Part shown: positions 46,210-54,488 of the stretch, piece after piece | Position numbering within the stretch: the first letter of the stretch is position 1 | Layout: each line of letters opens with the position of its first letter | Assembly: GCF_900111985.1 (NCBI RefSeq) | Contig: NZ_FOKI01000015.1 | Span: forward strand, 1 to 64,000 | Reading direction: 5' to 3' | Length of the DNA: 64,000 nt | Source of the DNA: Clostridium frigidicarnis | GTDB lineage: Bacteria > Bacillota > Clostridia > Clostridiales > Clostridiaceae | Translations under genes and position numbers: made by a program | Notes under the pieces: generated by a model | Told to the model about the DNA's origin: nothing | What the model saw: only the letters and a program-made list of their open reading frames with translations | Databases searched by the model: none

Positions 46210-47334
46210 ATGAAAATTTCAAAGAAAGATGCGTTGATATGGTTTGAGTTTTTTGCAATATTGCCAGAGGATGAGGAAGTTATGATAAAACAACAAGAAA
46301 TCATTTACTCTACATTTGCACAAATTGAGGCAGCAATTGATCATAGAAATGATACGTTAATGTCGGAAATTAGGAATTTCAAAACTTTAGAGAACAGAAC
46401 TTTTTTTGTGGGAAATGAAAGCAAATTCCCCAAAGGATGTCGTTCTTGTTTGTTAGGAACTGGTTTGAGTGCAATTAGGAAAACGAATAAATGTAACTTA
46501 GAGTGTAAGTTCTGTTATAATTATGGAGAACTAGATGATATGGTTCCAGTTGGTGAAGGTATGTGGGAAATCGGAGGCGCAAAATTTTATGAGAAGGATA
46601 TTGATTTACTTCTTTCCATCCACCACAAACCTACTGGCATTTGCTACGTTTATTTAGAGCCATTTATGGAAATTGAAAAATATTATTCGGTTATAAAGAA
46701 ATTTAGTGATGCTCAAGTTTATCAACATCTATATACAAATGGTACTTTAGCTACGGAAGAGACATTGAAAGCATTAGGTGAAGCTGGTCTTGACGAGATA
46801 CGTTTCAACCTGGGTGCATCTAATTGTTCGGACAAAGTTATTGAAAATATTAGAATAGCGAAAAAATATATTAAAAATGTAGGTATTGAAACTCCAATGA
46901 CTCCAGAGTTTTTTGAAGCTTTTTTTAAGAAAAAGCAAGCAATCTTAGAGACAAAACTCGATTTTATAAATTGTGCAGAACTACATTTAAATGAGAATAA
47001 CATAGATAATTATTATGAGGAAAATATGTATATTTCTAGACATGGCTATATATCTCCGATTTGGAGTAGGGAATTAACTCTGAAATTCATGAAAATAGCT
47101 GATGAAGAAAACTGGGATTTAGTAGTTCATGATTGCTCAAACCATACAAAATTTGCAAGAGATTTGAATTTGAGTAGCAAAGAGGGTAAATGGTTTGGAG
47201 CCAGTAATTATGCCTGTGAGTTTTCCAGGATACCCTACGAAGTATTTTTACCAATACTGCGTGATGACAGTTTCAAATTTTTAAGTGAAGAAGAATTACC
47301 TTACGGCTATAAACCAGGAGAGCTGATTTTTTAG
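46210..47334 (+). CDS. Radical SAM protein in a repeat-bounded cassette
   Basis: 374 aa from the ATG at 46210, which has AGAGGAGG at 6 nt; the longer frame from 46126 runs through repeat R3 and is not used. The cluster motif is C95-NLE-C99-KF-C102 with Tyr next to it. GCRSCLLGTG just upstream holds two further Cys. FNLGASN and a long C-terminal part lack a recognised SPASM or B12 domain. The substrate is unknown. It is the only gene between repeats R3 and R4, so it appears to be a single-gene mobile cassette. Confidence 0.72.
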   Translation: MKISKKDALIWFEFFAILPEDEEVMIKQQEIIYSTFAQIEAAIDHRNDTLMSEIRNFKTLENRTFFVGNESKFPKGCRSCLLGTGLSAIRKTNKCNLECKFCYNYGELDDMVPVGEGMWEIGGAKFYEKDIDLLLSIHHKPTGICYVYLEPFMEIEKYYSVIKKFSDAQVYQHLYTNGTLATEETLKALGEAGLDEIRFNLGASNCSDKVIENIRIAKKYIKNVGIETPMTPEFFEAFFKKKQAILETKLDFINCAELHLNENNIDNYYEENMYISRHGYISPIWSRELTLKFMKIADEENWDLVVHDCSNHTKFARDLNLSSKEGKWFGASNYACEFSRIPYEVFLPILRDDSFKFLSEEELPYGYKPGELIF

Positions 47335-47368
47335 AGAGTCTTTAACTATGTGCTTTTGTAGAAGAGAA

Positions 47369-47500
47369 TGCATGTATACATATTTGAGAGCTTTCGTATG
47401 TGTGGACATATAAATGGTGAAAAGTATTCTGGGTAATATATACATAAAGGAAACACATCGAGTGCGTATTAAAGCTTAAAAGGAAACACAGTTAGAGGTA
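47369..47500 (+). repeat. att-like site R4, right of the radical SAM gene
   Basis: Left arm as in R3 (TGCATGTATACATATTTGAG to TTCTGGGTAATATATACA), then CACATCGAGTGCGTATTAAA and GCTTAAAAGGAAACACAG, which would encode HIECVLKLKRKHS and stop: a full rlmCD-type gene end, including the final KRKHS as in R1. Confidence 0.7.
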
Positions 47501-47594
47501 TTGGTATAGCTTGGGTTAGGAAATGGTAAAAATAGTATATGTTTCTTGATACAGGGTTAGGAAACATGTGAGAAAATAAAATATAGTTGAGTAG

Positions 47595-47637
47595 AGCCCT
47601 TGAGTGTTTGATGATGCACTTAAGGGCTTTCTTTTTT
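47595..47637 (+). terminator. Stand-alone terminator hairpin
   Basis: AGCCCTTGAGTG pairs with CACTTAAGGGCT (one G-T), then TTCTTTTTT. No gene is directly upstream, so it probably belonged to a lost gene. Confidence 0.6.
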
Positions 47638-47871
47638 GCATATAATATATTTATAAAAATCATTGGAAAGATGATTTGTTGTGTTGACGAGAAAAGATAA
47701 GTCACACATAAATCAACCTATCATAAAAAAAGTTATTGGATAATAAAACAGAAGTTAATCTTTTCTATTTATGAGGATAACATTAAATTCTTCCTACGAC
47801 AACTATCTTACCACTCAGGGTTAGGTTTGAATCTTGTTTTGATTGATTAAGGAAGCAATATATTTGAAGAG

Positions 47872-47937
47872 CCCGGTGCGGTAATTCCGCACGCCGGGAT
47901 TCTGTGCGGGGTGCGTTGGGCAACTAACGCGACCATA
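47872..47937 (+). other. GC-rich structured fragment resembling part of a group II intron
   Basis: GAGCCCGGTGCGG-taatt-CCGCACGCCGGG, then TGTGCGGGGTGCGTT-gggcaact-AACGC. The composition is far more GC-rich than the region, and the arrangement resembles the conserved hairpin near group II intron reverse-transcriptase genes. No reverse transcriptase is near, so it would be a relic. The remainder of 47640-48090 shows no gene. Confidence 0.4.
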
Positions 47938-48104
47938 AAAAATTAATGTTACATACTTGTCCTTATATGGTAATTTTTATATAATGTTTTAGAGGATAGA
48001 CAATAGTAAATTATTGTTCACCAGCAGGTTTTACTAAAATGAATACTTAAATAATAACTTTAATTGTCTTTTTACCATGATAATGTATTGAAGGAGAGAT
48101 AAGA

Positions 48105-49304
48105 TTGAAAACTATATTTGATTTAAGAGAGAATCAAGATGGTGAAGTTTATGAGGCCATCCAAAATCTTTATGGTGAGCCTTTGAAGGTAGTTAGATTG
48201 TATGCTAAATCAATCACTGCATGTATTGGATGTTGGAACTGTTGGCTCAAGACCCCTGGTAGATGTGTAATGAAAGATCAAATGGCTGAATCTTATCCCA
48301 ACTATGTAAACAGTGATGTTGTAATTTTATTAATCGATACAGCTCAAGGATTTATCAGCCATAAAGCCAAAGCTTTTTTGGATAGGACAATTCCACATTA
48401 CAATCCATATATAAAAATTGTAAATGGAGAATGTCATCATGTTGCTAGATATAAGAGCTATCCTGATATGGTATTTTACTATGATACTGAAGGTATAACT
48501 ACTCAAGAAGAACAAGTTATTGAGGATTATTTGTATCGTACGGCCTACCATTTTCAATCTAAAGCCTACCGCATTGTAAAAGATGGCAGTCTTCAATTGT
48601 GCCTACTGGAATCAAGAAAGGCTAAAAGACAGGTTGTTGCTTTTAATTCAATTGAACCTATGGAAAAACTAGTGATTTACAATGGTTCTCCTAGAAGGAG
48701 TGGCAGTAATTCCACACTTATTCTGAAAAAAGTTATTGAAGCCCTTAGTGATAGGGTTGAGATTCGTGATTTGAAGGAAGTAGATAAATGGGAGGAATGG
48801 GCAGAGGCTTTTAAAAGAGAGAATCATGTAATGTTCTTCATGCCATTATATGTTCATGCAATGCCTTCCCATGTCATGGGATTTATTGAGAAACTTCAAA
48901 CCTCCAGAGGAAGTATAAGCTTTTTTGTACAATCTGGCTTTCCAGAAAGTAGCCAGTCTCACTATCTCGAGGCATATTTTGAGAGGCTAGCTCTCAGATT
49001 GGGAAGAACTTATATTGGTACAGCAATTAAGGGTGGGGTGGAAGGTTTACAGATGAGGCCTACTAAGGCTCAAGAAAAGATTATTGAACCAATGGTAAAT
49101 TCTATTGTTAACTTAGTGTGTGAAGGAAGTTTCAGCCCAAGCAGTATTTCCCAGTTGGCCAGACCAGTTCGATTGAGAAAGGGTATGGAAATTCTCTTTA
49201 AGGTATTTACCAAGATTGGGCTAATAAACTTTTTCTGGGATCAACAGCTTAAAGAAAATGATGCATATGAAAAACGGTTTGATTGCCCTTATCTACTAAA
49301 ATAA
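48105..49304 (+). CDS. Tandem flavodoxin-fold NAD(P)H:FMN reductase-like protein
   Basis: 399 aa from TTG with AAGGAGAG upstream. The N-terminal half has the Cys-rich signature CIGCWNCWLKTPGRCVMKDQM of NADPH-dependent FMN reductases and iron-sulfur flavoproteins. A second flavodoxin-like unit begins near residue 188 with VIYNGSPRRSGSNSTLI, the usual FMN phosphate loop, and MPLYVHAMPSHVMGF. The first half lacks that loop. The fused arrangement is uncommon. Function may be quinone or flavin reduction. It has no operon partner. Confidence 0.7.
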   Translation: MKTIFDLRENQDGEVYEAIQNLYGEPLKVVRLYAKSITACIGCWNCWLKTPGRCVMKDQMAESYPNYVNSDVVILLIDTAQGFISHKAKAFLDRTIPHYNPYIKIVNGECHHVARYKSYPDMVFYYDTEGITTQEEQVIEDYLYRTAYHFQSKAYRIVKDGSLQLCLLESRKAKRQVVAFNSIEPMEKLVIYNGSPRRSGSNSTLILKKVIEALSDRVEIRDLKEVDKWEEWAEAFKRENHVMFFMPLYVHAMPSHVMGFIEKLQTSRGSISFFVQSGFPESSQSHYLEAYFERLALRLGRTYIGTAIKGGVEGLQMRPTKAQEKIIEPMVNSIVNLVCEGSFSPSSISQLARPVRLRKGMEILFKVFTKIGLINFFWDQQLKENDAYEKRFDCPYLLK

Positions 49305-49372
49305 TTTACGTTACAATATTTATATGATAATGGTAAGGAATCAAATATTTACTGAAACTCGATATTATATAA

Positions 49373-49447
49373 AATGAAGGAGAAATTTATGAAGAAACAT
49401 TGAAACGTGAGGTTAGAGAGGAAACAGGTCATATAATCAACAACTAG
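49373..49447 (+). pseudogene. Nudix hydrolase relic
   Basis: The reading frame NEGEIYEETLKREVREETGH holds the Nudix box (GX5EX7REUXEEXG) but is bounded by stops at 49370 and 49445. Another broken piece follows (49461-49542). No complete gene is present. Confidence 0.6.
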
Positions 49448-49634
49448 ATGATTATAAATTGAATTTAGCTACAGATCAATTTGAGTATATGAATACAAGA
49501 TCTATAGATAGAGATGATTATTTTAAATATGCTCGGGAATAAGTGCTATCAATTATACAAATGATAGTAGTAACGTTATTATGTTTCTAGATAATAATAA
49601 TAAGAAATGGAATTAAGTTAATTATATATGTTCT

Positions 49635-49680
49635 AATAAAGTTTCTACAGTTTAATATGTTTCTGTAGGAACTTTATTTT
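49635..49680. terminator. Terminator-like hairpin
   Basis: AATAAAGTTTCTACAG pairs with CTGTAGGAACTTTATT (one mismatch) and ends in TTTT. Confidence 0.7.
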
Positions 49681-49681
49681 A

Positions 49682-49805
49682 TTATAAAAATATTTGTTTG
49701 CCATTATACTTACCATTTCTTGATATAGTTTCAGAATTACAGATAGGACATACTTTTCCCTTAGAAAATCTAAATTCTTTAACCTCTTTTTCCAACCTGG
49801 CTTAC
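49682..49805 (-). pseudogene. Zinc-ribbon transposase N-terminal relic
   Basis: On the minus strand the frame LEKEVKEFRFSKGKVCPICN continues with SETISRNGKYNGKQIFL and stop. The CPxCxSxxxxxNGKxxxKQ pattern is typical of the N-terminal zinc ribbon of IS transposases. Both ends are cut. Another frame through the same place (49645-49893) is not coding. The remainder of 49900-50127 has only a seven-codon frame at 49943 after GGAGG. Confidence 0.5.
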
Positions 49806-50127
49806 TTGCGAATCTAAGACAAGAATTTCTTCTAAAATTGCACAAACTGAAAATATAAACATTTAGGTGGAATATAAATACAAATACAAACATTAATGTA
49901 AATAATTACAATTACAATGGTGTTTAGATTTGGGAGGTAATTATGAGTAAACAAGTTGTGAAATAAACTTACTATAGAAAATATGATTTGAAAATTCTTA
50001 AAATTATCCAATATAGGTTTTAAGTACTGTTTGTGTTAACATTTTTATAGATTATTATTTACTAGGTTGGTTAAGATATTAATGCCGGCAAATAATAATT
50101 TATAAAACTTTAAGGAGGTAGACTAAT

Positions 50128-50325
50128 ATGTCTTCATATAATAATAAAACTTTAGTACCAGAAGCAAAACAAGGTTTAAACAGATTAAAAAACGAGGTTG
50201 CATCAGAAGTTGGAATACAAAACTATGAAAATGCAGATAAAGGAAACCTTACTTCAAAGCAAAATGGAAGTGTTGGTGGAGAAATGGTTAAAAGAATGGT
50301 AGAAAGTTACGAAAAAGGACTTTAG
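50128..50325 (+). CDS. Alpha/beta-type small acid-soluble spore protein
   Basis: 65 aa. LKNEVASEVGIQNYE is the conserved region with the GPR protease cleavage site, and GSVGGEMVKRMVESYEKGL the conserved DNA-binding C-terminal part. These proteins saturate spore DNA and protect it from UV and heat. AAGGAGG lies 9 nt before the ATG and a terminator follows. Expected to be made in the forespore under sigma-G. Confidence 0.95.
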   Translation: MSSYNNKTLVPEAKQGLNRLKNEVASEVGIQNYENADKGNLTSKQNGSVGGEMVKRMVESYEKGL

Positions 50326-50340
50326 AATATAAATAATTAT

Positions 50341-50372
50341 TAACGCACCAAGAACTAACTTGGTGCGTTAAT
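50341..50372 (+). terminator. Terminator of the SASP gene
   Basis: TAACGCACCAAG pairs with CTTGGTGCGTTA, 6-nt loop. A second hairpin, ATATCCTGTA (50428) with TACAGGATAT (50477) and a T run, follows. Confidence 0.75.
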
Positions 50373-50528
50373 ATATGTAATTCAACAATAAATTCCTTAT
50401 AAATTATAAATGTTTTTTATTTTAAAATATCCTGTAAAGTTTAAGTCTTAAGTTTGTACTTAAGATATATAGGCAATACAGGATATTTTTTTATATTTTT
50501 TATTCTTTTTGAGAGAGGCAGGTGTAAT

Positions 50529-50670
50529 ATGGCAGACGAAAAATGGTTAGATGGTTTAAAGGATAATAACAAATGGTTATTGAGAGCTATGACAGGGCCG
50601 TTATAGGTGCTGTTATGGCTCTTTTATTTTTTGAATTTGATTTAAATCACATTTTTATAAATCAAAGTTA
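50529..50670 (+). pseudogene. Possible small membrane protein gene with a frameshift
   Basis: ATG at 50529 (GGCAGGTGT upstream) reads MADEKWLDGLKDNNKWLLRA then MTGPL and stop at 50604. A shift by one base just before this restores VIGAVMALLFFEFDLN to a stop at 50670. The two halves make a plausible small protein with one membrane segment. The FNR-type box used by the next gene lies within its last codons. Confidence 0.4.
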
Positions 50671-50678
50671 AGTAGAAT
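50637..50678 (+). promoter_or_regulatory. FNR-type box and -10 element for the DUF438-hemerythrin gene
   Basis: TTGATTTAAATCAC (50637-50650, TTGAT-N4-ATCA) is followed by a -10 TAGAAT at 50673-50678. The dyad centre is 41.5 bp before the expected start site, the position for class II FNR activation. Confidence 0.7.
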
Positions 50679-50733
50679 TGAGACATAGAGATGTGTGATC
50701 TAAAAATTAGTTTTATATAAGGAGGAATTAGAA

Positions 50734-51489
50734 ATGGATAATAAAAAGATAGAAAAATTAACTGAAGTTTTACAAAAATTAAATCAGTCGGGTATAACAG
50801 AACCTTTAAGAAAAGAGGCTTTAGATATTGTTTCCAATATAAGTCCTATTGAACTATCAATTGCGGAACAAAATTTAATAGAAAAAGGAATGAATCCTCA
50901 AGATTTAAGGCATCTTTGTGATATTCATATGGAAGTTCTAAAAGGCGAACTTGATAAAATTAAAACAAAAATTGAACCAGGTCATGTTGTGCATACACTT
51001 ATTGTTGAACATGATAAGATTCTTGAGTTTTTAACAGAACTCGAAGAAATTAATTCTAAAATTCAAAAATTAGAAAGCTATAACAGTAGTTTAGAAGAAT
51101 TTGAAGCATTAAAGACTGTTGCAAATAATATATTAGATGCAGAAAATCACCACCAAAGAGAAGAAAAAGTATTGTTTACTGAGATGGAAGACAGAAATAT
51201 CACTGGTCCAACTAGGATTATGAGAATGGAACATGATGATTTAAGAGCTAAGAAAAAGCTTTTAATACAGACAGCTGAGGAAGCTTCTCAATTAGAATTT
51301 AATGAGTTTAAAGAAAAGGTTGATGATACAGCAAAATATATAATATTTAACTTAAGAGATCACATATTTAAAGAAAATTATATTTTATACCCTACAGCAA
51401 TAGAATCTATAAAAGAAAAGGAAATATGGAAGGACATGAAGAGAAGATGTGATGAAATAGGGTATTGTGGATTTACACCTAAAGTATAA
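50734..51489 (+). CDS. DUF438 protein with hemerythrin-like domain
   Basis: 251 aa. Residues 1-70 are a DUF438 domain (KLTEVLQKLNQSGITEPLRKE and SPIELSIAEQNLIEKGM). Residues about 85-240 form a hemerythrin-type four-helix bundle with the iron ligands spread over HTLIVEHDKI, ENHHQREEKVLF, RIMRMEHDDLR and RDHIFKENYILYP. Such proteins bind O2 or NO at a di-iron site and are linked with nitrosative stress. The promoter has the FNR-type box at 50637. GGAGG precedes the ATG. Confidence 0.85.
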   Translation: MDNKKIEKLTEVLQKLNQSGITEPLRKEALDIVSNISPIELSIAEQNLIEKGMNPQDLRHLCDIHMEVLKGELDKIKTKIEPGHVVHTLIVEHDKILEFLTELEEINSKIQKLESYNSSLEEFEALKTVANNILDAENHHQREEKVLFTEMEDRNITGPTRIMRMEHDDLRAKKKLLIQTAEEASQLEFNEFKEKVDDTAKYIIFNLRDHIFKENYILYPTAIESIKEKEIWKDMKRRCDEIGYCGFTPKV

Positions 51490-51573
51490 TTTCTTAAATA
51501 ATAAGTTAAAAATAGGCGAATTATAATGAAGAGTTATATGAATCAATAGAAACAAATTATTAATTTTGAATTA

Positions 51574-51615
51574 GTAACTTATGTTACGGAAATTATGAGA
51601 AGAATGTAGTAAACT
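51574..51615 (+). promoter_or_regulatory. GTAAC-N4-GTTAC dyad and -10 element for hcp
   Basis: GTAACTTATGTTAC (51574-51587) with a -10-like TAAACT at 51610-51615, dyad centre 41.5 bp before the expected start. The surrounding ~85 bp are nearly the same as the promoter of the FNR-like regulator gene (58945-59030). Confidence 0.75.
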
Positions 51616-51677
51616 TTAAATTGTCGAAGTTAAGAAATAATTAATTTTTATATAAAAAGAAAATAGGAGGACATAAT

Positions 51678-53381
51678 ATGTCAATGTTTTGTTATCAATG
51701 TCAAGAAACTGCTGGATGTAAAGGCTGTACTAAAATAGGTGTTTGCGGTAAAGACGAGCATGTAGCAAAGGCTCAAGATTTATTAATATATGTAACTAAA
51801 GGACTAGCTATAGTAAGCAACGAAGGAAGAAAAGTTGGAGTTATAGATAGTATTGTAGATAAATACATAACAGAAAATTTATTTACAACAATTACAAATG
51901 CAAATTTTGATAGAGATTCTATTTTAGATAGAGTAAGAGAAACTTTAAAATTAAGAGAAATGTTAAAAGTAAAAGTTGTTAAAGCTGGTGGAAAAGTGGG
52001 AGAAGTAAAAGTGAATGGTGGCTTTTTCAAAAAAATATTTGGAATGCAAACTACAGAAATGATAATGCCAGATGCAGCCACTTGGACAGCTGATAATACA
52101 ATAGAATTTGATGAAAAGGCTGAAAAAGTAGGGGTGCTTTCAACTGAAAATGAAGATATAAGAAGCTTAAGAGAACTTATAACTTATGGATTAAAGGGAC
52201 TATCTGCTTATATGAAGCATGCCATGAACTTAAAGTACAATAATGAAGAGGTTCATGGTTTTATGGCAAAAGCATTAGCAGCCACAATAGATAATAGTTT
52301 AACTGTTGATGACTTAGTTACACTTGCACTACAAGCAGGTAAATTTGGTGTAGATGGTATGGCTTTACTTGATAAAGCTAATACTGAAAGCTATGGACAT
52401 CCTGAAATAACAACTGTAGATATTGGGGTTAGAACTAATCCAGGAATATTAATTTCAGGACATGATTTAAGAGATTTAGAAATGTTACTTAAGCAAACAG
52501 AAGGTACTGGAGTAGATGTTTACACTCACGGAGAAATGCTTGCTGGACAATATTATCCAAAATTCAAGAAATATGAACATTTTGCAGGAAACTATGGTAA
52601 TGCATGGTGGAAGCAAAAAGAAGAATTTGAAAAATTTAATGGACCAATTATTATGACTACTAACTGTATAGTTATTCCAAAAGATTCTTATAAGAAAAGA
52701 TTGTTTACAACTGGTGCTACTGGAATGCCGGGATGTGTTCATATAGAAGCTGATTCTAAAGGAACAAAAGATTTCTCTAAGGTTATAAAAATGGCTAAAA
52801 AATGTAGTGCACCTACTGAAATAGAAAAAGGACAAATAGTTGGTGGATTTGCTCATAACCAAGTTTTAGCACTTGCAGATAAAGTTGTAGATGCTGTTAA
52901 AACTGGCGCTATAAAGAGATTCTTTGTAATGGCTGGTTGTGACGGAAGAGCTAAATCAAGAGATTACTATACTGATTTTGCAGAAAAATTACCAAAGGAT
53001 ACAGTTATATTAACTGCAGGTTGTGCTAAATACAAATATAATAAATTAAATTTAGGTGATATTGGTGGAATTCCAAGAGTATTAGATGCAGGACAATGTA
53101 ATGATTCATATTCATTAGTTGTAATAGCACTAAAACTTCAAGAAGTATTTGGGTTAGATGATATAAATAAATTACCTATATCATACAACATAGCATGGTA
53201 TGAACAAAAAGCTGTAATAGTACTATTATCATTATTACATTTAGGGGTTAAAAATATTCATTTAGGACCAACTCTTCCAGCATTCCTTTCACCAAATGTT
53301 GCTAAAGTATTAATAGATAACTTTGGAATTGGTGGAATCACTAATGTAGAAGATGATATGAAGATGTTTTTGGAAGCTTAA
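51678..53381 (+). CDS. hcp: Hybrid cluster protein (hydroxylamine/NO reductase)
   Basis: 567 aa. N-terminal cysteines [13 protein letters not shown] (Cys 5, 8, 14, 17) hold the first Fe-S cluster; later ligands lie in [39 protein letters not shown] and [10 protein letters not shown], as in all Hcp proteins. Hcp reduces NO to N2O and hydroxylamine to ammonia and is also tied to protein S-nitrosylation. AGGAGG precedes the ATG. Expression is probably governed by the GTAAC dyad. A terminator follows at 53462. Confidence 0.96.
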   Translation: MSMFCYQCQETAGCKGCTKIGVCGKDEHVAKAQDLLIYVTKGLAIVSNEGRKVGVIDSIVDKYITENLFTTITNANFDRDSILDRVRETLKLREMLKVKVVKAGGKVGEVKVNGGFFKKIFGMQTTEMIMPDAATWTADNTIEFDEKAEKVGVLSTENEDIRSLRELITYGLKGLSAYMKHAMNLKYNNEEVHGFMAKALAATIDNSLTVDDLVTLALQAGKFGVDGMALLDKANTESYGHPEITTVDIGVRTNPGILISGHDLRDLEMLLKQTEGTGVDVYTHGEMLAGQYYPKFKKYEHFAGNYGNAWWKQKEEFEKFNGPIIMTTNCIVIPKDSYKKRLFTTGATGMPGCVHIEADSKGTKDFSKVIKMAKKCSAPTEIEKGQIVGGFAHNQVLALADKVVDAVKTGAIKRFFVMAGCDGRAKSRDYYTDFAEKLPKDTVILTAGCAKYKYNKLNLGDIGGIPRVLDAGQCNDSYSLVVIALKLQEVFGLDDINKLPISYNIAWYEQKAVIVLLSLLHLGVKNIHLGPTLPAFLSPNVAKVLIDNFGIGGITNVEDDMKMFLEA

Positions 53382-53461
53382 GAAATAGTATAATTTTAAA
53401 AATAATTGATACACAAAGTACAAAATTACACCATATTAATATAATATTATTTACCATATAG

Positions 53462-53500
53462 AATCCTAGCTACTTAATTGTAGCTAGGATTTGTTTTTTT
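53462..53500 (+). terminator. Terminator of hcp
   Basis: AATCCTAGCTAC pairs with GTAGCTAGGATT, then TGTTTTTTT. Confidence 0.85.
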
Positions 53501-53563
53501 GCTTTAAGTTAATTACCTTTTATTAAACTCCTATATTATATATGTTAGCTATTTTTTGAAAAT

Positions 53564-53605
53564 TTGATTTGAATCATATTGTATTTATTTTTATGAAGAT
53601 ATAAT
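53564..53605 (+). promoter_or_regulatory. FNR-type box and -10 element for the reductase-gapN-flavodoxin operon
   Basis: TTGATTTGAATCAT (53564-53577) and TATAAT at 53600-53605; dyad centre again 41.5 bp before the expected start. Confidence 0.72.
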
Positions 53606-53683
53606 AAACTCATAAATTAAATCAAACAAATTCAAGAAAAATAAACTTGAAAATGAAAAACTAAAGAAGAAGAGGGGAGTTCA

Positions 53684-54457
53684 ATGATAGATAATAAGGT
53701 GAATTCAGATAATAAATGGAAGGGATTTAAAGACTTTATAGTATTTAATAAAGTTAAAGAAGATGAGGCAGTTACATCATTATATTTAAAGGCATCAGAT
53801 GGAAGCAAACTTCCAGAGTTCATAGCAGGGCAATTTATAGCTATCAGACTTAGAAATGAAGATAATACTCTCACTAAGCCTAGACAATATACATTGTCTA
53901 TGAAGTCCAATGGAGAATTTTATAGAGTAAGTGTAAAGAGAGAAGAGAAGGGCTTCTTAAGTAAAAAGTTATGTGATGAAATAAAGATAGGAGATACTCT
54001 TGAAATAACTGTACCAATTGGAAAGTTCATATTAAAGGATAATGGAAAGCCATTAGTTTTAATAGGAGGAGGAATTGGAGTAACACCAATGCTTACAATG
54101 GCTTATGATGCAATAAGTAGTGGTAGAAAAATACATTTAATTTATAGTATACCTAATTCAAAGAATCATAGTTTTAAAGAAGAAATAGAGAGATTATGTG
54201 AAAATAACAATTTCAAGAGTAATGTATTCTATACACGTCCTAATGAAACTGATGCATTAAGAAAAGATTTTTATATAAAGGGTAGAATGTCAAAGGAATG
54301 GATGATAGATAATTTACCAAAGGATGGAGACTTCTATTTTTGTGGACCGGTACCATTCATGAAGGATGTTTATCATAATTTAATATCAATGGGAATTGAA
54401 AAGGAATATGTAAATTTTGAAATGTTTGAATCAGGAGAAGATATAACAAAAGAGTAA
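53684..54457 (+). CDS. FAD-dependent ferredoxin/flavodoxin reductase-like protein
   Basis: 257 aa of the ferredoxin-NADP reductase fold: FAD motif RQYTLS, NAD(P) loop GGGIGVTPML and FCGPVPFMKDV, C-terminal VNFEMFESGE. It is like the reductase part of flavohemoglobin or of the Hcp reductase Hcr but has neither a globin nor a 2Fe-2S domain. With the flavodoxin gene in the same operon, it could transfer electrons from NAD(P)H to flavodoxin. GGGGAG precedes the ATG. gapN follows after 31 nt. Confidence 0.85.
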   Translation: MIDNKVNSDNKWKGFKDFIVFNKVKEDEAVTSLYLKASDGSKLPEFIAGQFIAIRLRNEDNTLTKPRQYTLSMKSNGEFYRVSVKREEKGFLSKKLCDEIKIGDTLEITVPIGKFILKDNGKPLVLIGGGIGVTPMLTMAYDAISSGRKIHLIYSIPNSKNHSFKEEIERLCENNNFKSNVFYTRPNETDALRKDFYIKGRMSKEWMIDNLPKDGDFYFCGPVPFMKDVYHNLISMGIEKEYVNFEMFESGEDITKE

Positions 54458-54488
54458 AAAATGTAAATAACTAAGGAGGAAATATATT

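Noticed and set aside
47872-47937. tRNA or tRNA-Sec gene
   Set aside because: The stems do not form a cloverleaf and no CCA-type acceptor end is seen; intron-like hairpins fit better. No tRNA was found elsewhere in the window.
49645-49893. 82-aa open frame on the minus strand
   Set aside because: A different frame of the same strand holds the transposase-like CPIC relic; the longer frame has no family features.
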